A DNA stretch of 64,000 nucleotides from Dermacentor variabilis. Taxonomy: Eukaryota; Arthropoda; Arachnida; Ixodida; Ixodidae. Under the pieces are notes generated by a model, which saw nothing but the letters and a program-made list of their open reading frames with translations, did no database searches and had not been told where the DNA came from. The position numbers were made by a program, and so were the translations under genes. The stretch lies in NCBI RefSeq assembly GCF_050947875.1, contig NC_134570.1:240118584-240182583 (forward strand). The letters are read 5' to 3'. The number at the start of each line of letters is the position of its first letter. The first letter of the stretch is position 1. Of this stretch, positions 39,027-48,057 are shown one piece after another.

Positions 39027-41867
39027 TCAAACAAACAGGTCAAATAAGGTTTTGTTAGTAAGGGCCAGAACGTTCACACCTTTCTGGTCTAGCTCATTTT
39101 TTGTAGTTGCCAGGGCGTAGTCAAGCTTTTCTTTCCCATAATGGGTGCGCGAGGACGGAACGTAGTATGGCGGTTGATATCGGAATGGGTAGGAAATTGT
39201 ACTTTTCCTGAGATTTGATAATTCTTGGAATAGTTCCGCCCTACCTAATGTGGCGTTTTTATAGGTTCTTAATAATTTGTATTTGTATATATCGTGGATT
39301 TTTAGAATTTTATGTTTGTGAAAGAGTGGTTCTGTGTGTTCTAAGAACGAGGAATTTTCTATTGATCTAAGTGCTTTTTTCTGAATAAGGAAGAGTTTCT
39401 GCAAGTTGAATGCTGTCGTGTTTCCCCATATTAGCATGCAGTAATGTAAGTGAGAGTTAAAGAGGGCAAAATATAACATATTTTTAATGCTGACTGGAAA
39501 AGTGCGACGGTTCTGGCTTAATACACCGGCGGCTCTACTTAATTTTGGTAATAAAGTTTTCACATGTTCATTCCAAGACATGTTTTCTGAAAAAATGACA
39601 CCTAAAATTTTAACAAACTTTTCTATTTTAATTTTGAATGGCCCGAGAGCAATATGGTCGTCTATATTTTCTAAGGTACCTGGGGTGCGAAACAACACAC
39701 ACTTAGTTTTTGACTCATTAAGAATTAGCCTATTGTTCTGGCACCAAATCAGCAAGTGGTGACAGAACGCACTTCCCTTTTGTCTTACAATATCAATGTT
39801 TTTTCACTTAACGAGTACCGAGCAATCATCGGCATAAATAACTTATCTACAATCCTGATATATTTTTACAATGTCATTAATATAGAAAAGAAAGAGAATT
39901 TGTCCCAGTATACTACCCTGTGGAACTCCAAATTTAATAGACCGTAGGTGAGATTTATGCTTATTTAGTTCGACGTATTGATGGCGCGCACTCAAGTAAG
40001 ATTTAATAAGTTGTAGTGTTGTGCCACGAAACCCATAATGCTCTAATTTATCTAACAATATCGGATGGTTGACTCGATCGAAGGCTTTGCTAAAGTCTAA
40101 GAGTATACCCAATGTCATTAACTTATTTTCAATATTGTTTAATATTTCTTCCTTCTGAGCTAGAAGTGCTGTCTCGGTGCAGCGTCCCTTTCTGAAACCA
40201 AATTAGTAGTCCGTTAAGAGGTTATATTTTCTAGTAAATTTCTCAATGCGAGAATTAATCACTTTCTCGAGTCCTTTAGAGAATACAGGCAAGATTGACA
40301 CAGGGCGATAATTACCTAAACAATTTTTGTCACCATTCTTGTAGATTACTGAGACTCTTGCTACCTGCATGTTGTTTGGAAAAATCCCCGTTGAAAGAGA
40401 GACGTTATATATGTGTGTAAGCGCTGGCGCAATTAAATCTATGACGTATTTGATTGGTTTGATTTCTAGATCATCTACATCACGGCTACGGCTATTTTTA
40501 AGCTCCTGATATAATGTTGTTACTTCAGCGATGGATGTAGGCAGTAAGTACATTGTGTGGAATAATCTCGGAATATGATTAGCAGCTTCATGACAGTATG
40601 TACTGGTGCCAATTTCAACAAAGAAATCGTTAAAAAGGTTAGCTAGTTCCTTTCCACCAACCTTTTTGTTATGTACAACAAGGTTGTCAATCGTGGCATC
40701 CTTAGTGCTCTTGTTTAAAACCTCGTTAATTATCCTCCACACTTTGCCGCTATCACGCAAGGAATTGTTGTCAAATACACGCTTGTAATATTCGCTGTTT
40801 GATCTTTTTATATCTTTATTCAACCTATTTCGAAACATTCTAAATTCTTGTAATTTTTCCATGCTACGTGACTTAAGAAAGTTGTCAAAATGTTTGTTCT
40901 TATGCTTAATAAGCTGGATATGTTCATGTGTGATCCATGGTTTACGCATCCTTTTTTGTTTATGGTATGTGCGTAATGGGAAAGACTCGAAATAATGTTT
41001 CTTGAAGATTCTTAAAAATGAGTCATAGCACTTGTTGCTGTTTTCAAAAGTAAATGTTTCCTTCCAGTCTGTTTGAGCGATCTTATCCCTAAAATTTTCT
41101 AACGTGATAGATGATATGTCCCGGTACGTGAGTTCAGGCCACTCCTTTTGTGTCAATGCGCAGTTACGCTGAAGCATACAAAATGTAGGTAAGTGATCAC
41201 TGATGTCACTGCTTATGACACCAGAGAAAGCGTTATTAGGATTTAAGTTAGTAATGAATAAATCCAGCACAGATGCAGTTGAAAGAGTAACGCGTGTTGG
41301 CGTTGCTATAACATTCTGAAAACCATTACTCTGCAACATAAACAAAAAGTCATTCGCCCGACTTGAGACCTTTTGAGCATCGATATTCATATCACCGCCT
41401 ATTGTTAGTAACCATCCATTTTCATTGGCACAAGAAAGTAAAGAATCAAGGAAGTTTAAGAACGTGACGAGATTGCCGCTTGGCGGTCTGTACAGCACAG
41501 CGAACGCATTCTTATTTTTCCTAATACAAATTATTTCAATATCACTGGTAACGGCGCTAAATTCGTGTAGCATTTCGAAACCTGGTACAGCGACCTGAAT
41601 GGAGACTCCGCCGCCTCTGCAATTTTTCCGATTTAAAACGAAATGATTGTAACACGGTAAAATAAAGTGATCCGAGTTTTCACCATACCAAGTCTCAGTG
41701 AACATGAGTGCATCAAATCTAACACTGCATGATTCTAAAAGGGTGATAATTTCGTCAAATTTATACTGAATGGATCTTACGTTTAAATGAAAAAGCTTAA
41801 AAAGCCTGTCTGGATTCTGAGTTGTGATACCGCGTATGTCCTGAGGTAGCACACAATCGGTAGCCAT
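39027..41867 (-). pseudogene. Element 1 ORF2: endonuclease-reverse transcriptase, three in-frame stops
   Basis: One reading frame of 946 codons from the ATG at 41,867 to the terminator at 39,027, a usual length for CR1/L2 ORF2. N-terminal APE-type endonuclease motifs are all present: HLNVRS with Asn29, ETW at 58-60, YRPPSG at 126-131, GGDMN at 157-161 and SDHLP at 223-227. The reverse transcriptase domain follows from about residue 450, with NYRPVS, LLDFSKAFD (palm), GVPQGSILG and YADD at 678-681. Three stops break it: TAA at codon 555 (40,203-40,205), TAA at codon 675 (39,843-39,845) and TGA at codon 688 (39,804-39,806). The last two bracket YADD. The frame is otherwise continuous, without indels that I can see. 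It would nick target DNA and copy the element RNA; as read it can yield at most an endonuclease plus part of the RT. Confidence 0.93.
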
Positions 41868-41916
41868 GTTTGCACATGCTGGGAAATCTTAGTGCTCTCG
41901 CCAAGCATGCGCACTC

Positions 41917-42708
41917 TTATCCTGTCGCAGCAATCTTGTCCAGATCGCTCTCGCGTCTTATTGCCACAACGGCTGACGCTTCATCGCGACGGGCAAAAAT
42001 GCCACCTTTTTTGACCCATACAAACTTCCAGCCATGTTCGCACTTGCGCGCAACTGCCATACCAAGCAATCTCTTCAAAAATTGGCACAGGTGGTCATTT
42101 ACAAAGACAGGCAAATTTGCTTCTGTTTCGGAAGCTTCCAGTGACAAACCCACGTTTCTGTTCGTAAGTTTTGTTTTCTTTGCCTTCTCTAAGACTTTGT
42201 CTCGCTTTTCGCGCTTTATGAACTGCACAACAATGTTCTTCTTTGTTTTGTCTTTGGTTGCCACCCTGTTAATTACGTCTATATCGCTGGCAGAGACGGG
42301 TTCACCGATGGCCGCACCTATTTTAGCGAGGATATCGGTTAAACACTCATTCGGAGTTTCCGCAACGCCCTTAATCTCAAGGTTTCTGTTGCGCGAGTAC
42401 TGCTCCGATTTCACAAGACTGGTTTGACATTCAGCCAGATCCCTCTCCAATGATGGAACTTGCTGCCGGAGCACTTCATTTTCTTTCTTAAGAGAATTAT
42501 TCTCAGTCAAGGTAGCATCAAGTCGCTGGTTAGCATCGTCAAGGCTTTTACTTATGAAATTCATGCTTTGCTTCATGTCATCAATATCGGCCCGGAGCCC
42601 TCTTTCTTCCGCACGCATGTTTCTTTCAAGGGATTCCTTTAAGTTTTTGAATTCATTCCTTAGCTCGTCTTTGAGTTCTTGTAGCTGTTTTGAAAGATCC
42701 CTAGCCAT
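41917..42708 (-). CDS. Element 1 ORF1 protein (coiled coil plus nucleic-acid-binding domain)
   Basis: Intact 263-codon frame. I place the start at the ATG at 42,708; the open frame extends 36 codons further upstream but only to a TTG, and that extension is unlike ORF1 proteins. Residues 1-105 are rich in heptads of Leu/Lys/Glu and form a predicted coiled coil for self-association. The motif QYSRNRNLEIKGV (103-115) opens an RRM-like segment to about 190, and VFVNDHL (201-207) with WKFVWVKKGGIFARRDE (227-243) marks the C-terminal domain, related to the domain shared with baculovirus FP-like proteins. Known role of the family: binds element RNA in the RNP used for retrotransposition. It precedes ORF2 by 49 bp. 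Still open although ORF2 is broken. Confidence 0.9.
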   Translation of the reverse strand: MARDLSKQLQELKDELRNEFKNLKESLERNMRAEERGLRADIDDMKQSMNFISKSLDDANQRLDATLTENNSLKKENEVLRQQVPSLERDLAECQTSLVKSEQYSRNRNLEIKGVAETPNECLTDILAKIGAAIGEPVSASDIDVINRVATKDKTKKNIVVQFIKREKRDKVLEKAKKTKLTNRNVGLSLEASETEANLPVFVNDHLCQFLKRLLGMAVARKCEHGWKFVWVKKGGIFARRDEASAVVAIRRESDLDKIAATG

Positions 42709-42810
42709 TTCCAATGACTGCAGCAGCGAAAAAAGTGTCACACTTTGTGGCAGCGGTGACAGCAAAACTATACTTATTAGACTTCTAGAATATCTGAAAA
42801 GTTCGCTAAC

Positions 42811-42867
42811 CTGCAATGTGCAACAGTCAGGGATTATGCCTTCTGCTCCGCCGCTGTCACCGCTGCC
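42811..42867 (-). repeat. Element 1 5' direct repeat, inner copy (57 bp)
   Basis: A 57-bp stretch, ctgcaatgtgcaacag to ccgctgtcaccgctgcc on the plus strand, identical to 43,070-43,126. The offset is 259 bp, so the element's 5' region is about 1.2 copies of a 259-bp unit. The two copies diverge immediately on both sides. Confidence 0.95.
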
Positions 42868-43069
42868 AAATGATGCGTCCGCGAAACAGCGGTAGCTTTA
42901 TAGCCAGGGGGTGGCCACGTGTTCCGTCGTCCAGCCTGCGCAGTCAGGACTCGATGAACGAAGCCTGTGCGCAGCCGTTCTTTGTTGTAGACTTGCGCTG
43001 TCTTCTTGCGCAGTCCCACCGGCCCGTCGGATAAAGCTGTCGCAGTGACGCCTTGAAGTAGGTGCAAAT
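42868..43069 (-). promoter_or_regulatory. Element 1 5' spacer with candidate TATA/initiator core promoter
   Basis: 202 bp between the two 57-bp repeats, with no convincing coding frame. On the minus strand TATAAA lies at 42,902-42,897 and an arthropod-type initiator, ATCATTT, has its central A at 42,871, which is 31 bases downstream of the first T of the TATA box. That start would fall 4 bases before the inner 57-bp repeat, so a transcript would begin almost exactly at the sequence that forms the element's 5' end. Motifs and spacing are seen; promoter activity is inferred. Confidence 0.55.
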
Positions 43070-43126
43070 CTGCAATGTGCAACAGTCAGGGATTATGCCT
43101 TCTGCTCCGCCGCTGTCACCGCTGCC
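43070..43126 (-). repeat. Element 1 5' direct repeat, outer copy (57 bp), 5' terminus
   Basis: Exact copy of 42,811-42,867, forming the very 5' end of the element; satellite resumes right after it. On the element's strand it starts near GGGCAGCGGTGACAGCGG, GC-rich as is usual for LINE 5' ends. Confidence 0.93.
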
Positions 43127-44145
43127 CGAATTAATAGCTACCCGAATGAGTATTCTGGGCCTAACTAAGCTAATGATGTTTGATAATTGTTCTCTTATTG
43201 GCATTACTTGCCTGGACCAGATAACCAAAATAAACAATGCCATCACATGAATGTGTGCTTGCATGCACGCTGCCAACAGTAGCTGTCATTTTCGCATTGA
43301 TTGTTGCTGTTTCACCAAGAGTGGCGACGGCTTGACTGCGCTTTAACGTGCAGACTGCTAATGGTACCTTTTCAGCGAGCCCTCGACTACTGCTATTAAT
43401 AGCTACCCCAATGAGTATTTTGGGCCTAACTAAGCTAATGATGTTTGATAATTGTACTCTTATTCGCATTACTTGCCTGGGCCCGGTAACCAAAATAAAA
43501 AATGCCACCATATGAATGTGTGTTTCATTGCAAGCTGCCAACAGTGGCTGTCATTTTCGCGTTGGTAGCTGCCATTTCACCAACTGTGGCGACGGCTTGA
43601 CTGCGCTTTGACGTGCAGACTGCTAATGGTACCTTTCAAGCGGGCACTCGACTACTGATATTAATGGCTACCCGAATGAGTATTCTGGGCCTAACTAAGC
43701 TAATGATGTTTGATAATTGCTCTCTTATTGGCATTACTTGCCTGGACCAGATAACCAAAATAAACAATGCCATCACATGAATGTGCGTTTGATTGCAAGC
43801 TGCCAACAGTGGCTGTCATTTTCGCGTTGATTGCTGCCGTTTCACCAACTGTGGCGACGGCTTGACTGCGCTTTGACGTGCAGACTGCTAATCGTACCTT
43901 TCAAGCGAGCCCTCGACTACTGATATTAATAGCTACCCGAATGAGTATTTTGGGCGTAACTAAGCTAATGATGTTTGATAATTGTTCTCGTATTCGCATT
44001 ACTTGCCTGGGCCAGGTAACCGAAATAAACAATGCCACCACATGAATTTGTGTTTGCACGCAAGCTGCCAACAGTGGCTGTCATTTTCGCATTGATTGTT
44101 GCTGTTTCACAAACAGTGGCGACGGCTTGACTGCGCTTTGACGTG

Positions 44146-44359
44146 CAGACTGCTAATGGTACCTTTCAAGCGAGCCCTCGACTACTGATATTAATAGCTA
44201 CCCGAATGAGTATTTTGGGCCTAAATAAGCTAATGATGTTTGATAATTGTTCTGTTATTCGTTCTCTTATGTGTTCTCTTCGTTTACAGTGGCTGTCATT
44301 TTCGCGTTGATTGCTGCTGTTTACCAACAGTGGCGACGGCTTGACTGCGCTTTGACGTG
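44146..44359 (+). repeat. Short monomer variant, copy 5 (214 bp)
   Basis: Same internal replacement, here with gttctgttattc at its left edge and one further base lost in gctgtttaccaac. It is the only short monomer on the right side of element 1. Confidence 0.88.
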
Positions 44360-46744
44360 CAGACTGCTAATGGTACCTTTACAGCGAGCCCTCGACCACT
44401 GATATTAATAGCTACCCGAATGTGTATTTTGGGCCTAACTAAGCTAATGATGTTTGATGATTGTTATCTTATTCGCATTACTTGCCTGGACCAGGCAACC
44501 AAAATAAACAATGCCACCACATGAATGTGTGTTGGCACGCAAGCTGCCAACTGTGGCTGTCATTTTCGGATTGATTGTTGCTGTTTCACCAACAGTGGCG
44601 ACGGCTTGACTGCGCTTTGACGTGCAGACTGCTAATGGTACCTTTCAAGCGAGCCCTCGACTACTGATAGTAATAGCTACCCGAATGAGTATTCTGGGCC
44701 TAACTAAGCTAATGATGTTTGATAATTGTTCTCTTACTCCCTTTAATTGCCTGGGCGCGGTAACCCAAATAAAGAATGCCACCACATGAATGTGTGTTTG
44801 CTTCCAAGCAGCCAACAGTGGCTGTAATTTTCGCGTTGGTAGCTGCGGTTTCACCAACTGTGGCGACGGCTTGACTGCGCTTTGACGTGCAGACTGCTAA
44901 TGATACCTTTCAAGCGAACCCTCGACTACTGCTATTAATAGCTACCCGAATGAGTATTTTGAGCCTAGCTAAGCTAATGATGTTTGATAATTGTACTCTT
45001 ATTCTCATTACTTGCCTGGGCCCGGTAACCAAAATAAAGAATGCCACCATATGAATGTGTGTTTGATTTCAAGCTGCCAACAGTGGCTGTCATTTTCGCG
45101 TTGATTGCCGCCGTTTCACCAACTGTGGCGACGGCTTGACTACGCTTTGACGTGCAGACTGCTAATGGTACCTTTCAAGCGAGCCCTCGACTACTGATAA
45201 TAATAGCTACCCGAATGAGTATATTGCGCCTAACTAAGCTAATGATGTTTGATAATTGTTCTCTTATTGTCATTACTTGCCTGGACCAGGTATCCAAAAT
45301 AAACAATGCCATCAAATGAATGTGTGCTTGCACGCAAGCTGCCAACAGTGGCTGTCATTTTCGCATTAATTGTTGCTGTTTCACCGACAGTGGCGACGGC
45401 TTGACTGCGCTTTGACGTGCAGACAGCTAATAGTACCTTTCAAGCCAGCCCTCGACTACTGATATTAATAGCTACCCCAATAATTATTCTGAGCCTAACT
45501 ATGCTACTGATTTTTGATAATTGTTCTCTTATTCGCATTACTTGCATGGACCAGGCAACCAAAATAAACAATGCCGTCACATGAATGTGTGCTTGCACGC
45601 AAGCTGCCAACAGTGGCTGTCATTTTCGCATTGATTGTTGCTGTTTTACCAACAGTGGCGACGGCATGACTGCGCTTTGACATGCAGACTGCTAATGGTA
45701 CCTTTCAAGCTAGCTCTAGACTAGTGCTATTATTAGCTATCCGAATGAGTATTTTGGGCCTAACTAAGCTAATGATGTTTGATAATTGTACTATTATTCG
45801 CATTACTTGCCTGGGCCCGGTAACCAAAATAAAGAATGCCACCATATGAATGTGTGTTTGCTTCCAAGCAACCAACAGTGGCTGGCATTTTCGCGTTGAT
45901 TGCTGCTGCTTGACCAACAGTTGCGACGGCTTGGCTGTGCTTTCACGTGCAGACTGCTAATGGTACCTTTCAAGCGAGCTCTCGACTACTGCTATTAATA
46001 GCTATCCGAATGAGCATTTTGGGCCTAACTAAGCTAATGAATTTTGATAATTGTACTCTTATTCGCATTACTTGCCTAGGCCCGGTAACCAAAATAAATA
46101 ATGCCACCATATGAATTTGTGTTTGCTTCCAAGCAGCCAACAGTGGCTGTCATTTTCGAGGTGATCGCTGCTGCTTGACCAACAGTTGCGACGGCTTGAC
46201 TGTGCTTTAACGTGCAGACTGCTAATGGTACCTTTCAAAGGAGCCCCCGACTACTCATATTAATAGCTACCCGAATGAGTATTCTGTGCCTAACTAAGCT
46301 AATAATGTTTGATAATTGTTGTCTTATTCGCATTACATACCTGGGTCAGCTAACCGAAATAAACAATGCCACCACATTAATGTGTGTTCGCACGCAAGCT
46401 GCCAACAGTGGCTGTCATTTTCGCATTGATTGTTGCTGCTTGACCAACAGGGTCGACGGCTTGACTGTGCTTTAACGTGCAGACTGCTAATGGTGCCTTT
46501 CAAGCATACCCTCGACTACTGCTATTAATAGGTACTCGAATGAGTATTTTGGGCCTAACTAAGCTAATGATGTTTGATAATTGTTCTCTTATTCGCACTA
46601 CTTGCCTGGACCAGGTAACCAAAATAAACAATGCCACCACATGAATCTGTGTTTGCACGCAAGTTGCCAACAGTGGCTGTCATTTTCGCGTTGATTGTAG
46701 CTGTTTCACCAACAGTGGCAACGGCTTGACTGCGCTTTGACGTG

Positions 46745-46967
46745 CAGACAGCTAATGGTACCTTTCAAGCGAGCCCTCGACTACTGATATTAATAGCTAA
46801 CCGAATGAGTATTTTGGGCCTAGCTAAGCTAATGATGTTTGATAATTGTACTGCCATTCACGGTACTTGCCTGGACCAGGTAACCAAAATAAACAATGCC
46901 ATCACATCAATGTGTGCTTGCACGCAAGCTGCCAACAGTGGCGACGGCTTGACTGCGCTCTTACGTT
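46745..46967 (+). repeat. Satellite monomer with slippage-type deletion, target of element 2a
   Basis: The sequence runs gcaagctgccaacagtggcgacggc, whereas a normal monomer has ccaacagtggc twice, about 45-50 bp apart with ctgtcattttcgc and cgtttcac between. One repeat and everything between is gone, as expected from deletion between short direct repeats. The monomer then ends ctcttacgtt at the insertion point of element 2a. Confidence 0.85.
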
Positions 46968-47293
46968 TGAAGTTTGAAGTTTATTGAATAGATGGTGCAG
47001 ATACAAAAATATTGGTATTTAGTACAGAAAAAGGTCCCATAGTGTAAACACTGTAGGGGTACCTTTTATAATGTTAAAAAAGCTAATACTACTTGGCAGC
47101 AAAAAGGCAGCGAGGAAAAAAAAATACGAAAATGCAAATACAAATGCAAATACATAATGATGCAAAAGAATAATACAATGGAAAATATAAAACTGTAGGG
47201 ATGAGGCTTAAGCAGAAGTAAGAAACGAGGCAAACAGTATTAGAAACGACAGAACTGAAGTTGTGTTTTAAAAGACATATTCAATAAACGGAG
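46968..47293 (-). other. Element 2a 3' untranslated region and tail
   Basis: A-rich non-coding stretch from the ORF2 terminator to the satellite junction. It contains a stem-loop at 47,029-47,067 and ends, on the element's strand, in repeated AAACTTC. Confidence 0.8.
47029..47067 (-). other. Element 2a 3' stem-loop
   Basis: On the plus strand aaaaggt (47,029-47,035) pairs with acctttt (47,061-47,067), then ccc with ggg, then agtg with cact around a taaa loop. It sits about 60 bp inside the 3' end. The pairing is seen; a role in reverse-transcriptase recognition is inferred from the family. Confidence 0.65.
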
Positions 47294-47455
47294 CTATAGG
47301 TTAAACATGAGATTGTGAAGCTGATGTTTGAATGATGATATAGAAAAGGCACATTTAATGTTAAAAGGCAATGAATTCCAAAGTTTGATTAAAACAAATG
47401 CTACTCTTTGTGAACCATAGTTAGTTCGTACCTTAGGGAGTATAATATTGTTATT

Positions 47456-47989
47456 TGTACAACAGCGTTCAATAAACTTTGCTTTTTGCGCAGGAAACTA
47501 AAAGACTCGCCGTCAAGCGTTAAACTCGAGGCATACCGCACTTTGGTTCGACCAGTCCTTGAGTACGCTTCCGCAGTATGGGACCCATACTACGTTAAAG
47601 ATATCGCACAAGTAGAACGAATTCAGCGCCTGGCTGCCCGATTTATTGTGTCTGACTATCGGTCTACATCATCTGTTACTGACATGTTGCAGCGACTGAA
47701 TCTGGAACCCCTCTGTGTACGCCGAAAGATTGCGAGACTAAAAATGCTTTATTTGATATATCAGAACAAAATCGGTCTCCCGCGCGAAACTTATCTTTCC
47801 CGCTCACAACACAGGTCTTCTAGAATTAATCACTCGAATGTTATCCGCCCGTACTTTGCGAGGACGAAAATGTTCCAGAAGTCTTTTTTTCCGCTCACAA
47901 TTGAAGAGTGGAATTGTCTGCCAGCGTCTGTTGTTGATTGTGCAAATGTAGATTACTTTGTCAAATCTTTGTCACTGCACTTGATGTAA
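47456..47989 (+). pseudogene. Element 2b ORF2 C-terminal fragment
   Basis: 177 codons open from the insertion edge to TAA at 47,987-47,989. It starts inside the domain after the RT palm (FLRRKLKDSPSSVKL, then RPVLEYASAVWDP) and continues through AARFIVSDYRSTSSV, a PYFARTKMFQKSFFPLT segment and WNCLPASVV to the normal C-terminus. The endonuclease and the catalytic RT motifs are missing, so it is a dead fragment. The C-terminal half is typical of CR1/L2-like ORF2 proteins in arthropod genomes. No internal stop or frameshift seen, which suggests a young insertion. Confidence 0.9.
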
Positions 47990-48056
47990 CCCTCTCCTGC
48001 TAGGGCAGCATTGCTGCCTGCAGTATTTTGAAATAAATAAATAAATAAATAAATAA
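47456..48056 (+). mobile_element. Element 2b: 5'-truncated LINE nested in element 2a
   Basis: Plus-strand fragment of about 600 bp holding only the C-terminal part of an ORF2, a short 3' UTR and an (AAAT)n tail. It interrupts the ORF2 of element 2a: the left flank ends gttatt and the right flank resumes attggaggaaaag. Removing the fragment and one att restores a continuous frame there, so the target duplication is about 3 bp. It inserted after element 2a. Its protein differs from the same region of elements 1 and 2a, making it a third LINE family. Confidence 0.92.
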
Positions 48057-48057
48057 A
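48004..48057 (+). other. Element 2b 3' hairpin and (AAAT)n tail
   Basis: ggcagc (48,004-48,009) pairs perfectly with gctgcc (48,013-48,018) around att. The (aaat)n tail follows at 48,031-48,057. Same arrangement, hairpin then simple-repeat tail, as element 1. Confidence 0.75.

Larger units (their letters stand above)
38759..43126 (-). mobile_element. Element 1: full-length CR1/L2-type non-LTR retrotransposon
   Basis: Read on the minus strand it has a GC-rich 5' region, ORF1 (42,708-41,917), a 49-bp gap, ORF2 (41,867-39,027), a 3' UTR of about 230 bp with a stem-loop, and a (TTGA)n-type tail. There are no LTRs. It splits one satellite monomer: the left flank ends ctactgatatt and the right flank resumes attaatagctaccc, so the target duplication is at most about 3 bp (att), in line with the short or absent duplications of CR1-group elements. 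Both half-monomers show the linked gggccctcgac and gagtattctggg variants seen together near 32,215. ORF2 stops make it non-autonomous as read. Confidence 0.95.
43127..46967 (+). repeat. 265-bp satellite array, block B
   Basis: About 14.5 monomers between the two LINE insertions, same orientation as block A. Monomers are more individual here: for example ccaataattattctgagcct with atgctactgatttttg near 45,476-45,520, or tccctttaattgcctgggcgc near 44,738. I found no tandem HOR in the block. It includes one short monomer (44,146) and one with an internal deletion (46,745). No gene seen. Confidence 0.96.

Noticed and set aside
41870..42427. 185-codon plus-strand frame opposite element 1 ORF1
   Set aside because: Shadow of ORF1 on the other strand; no recognisable motif and low-complexity Ser/Leu/Phe content.
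42834..43276. Minus-strand frames of 82 and 110 codons in the 5' region of element 1 as an extra ORF
   Set aside because: One runs from satellite into the element and the other covers the 57-bp repeats and TATA region; neither has a known domain.
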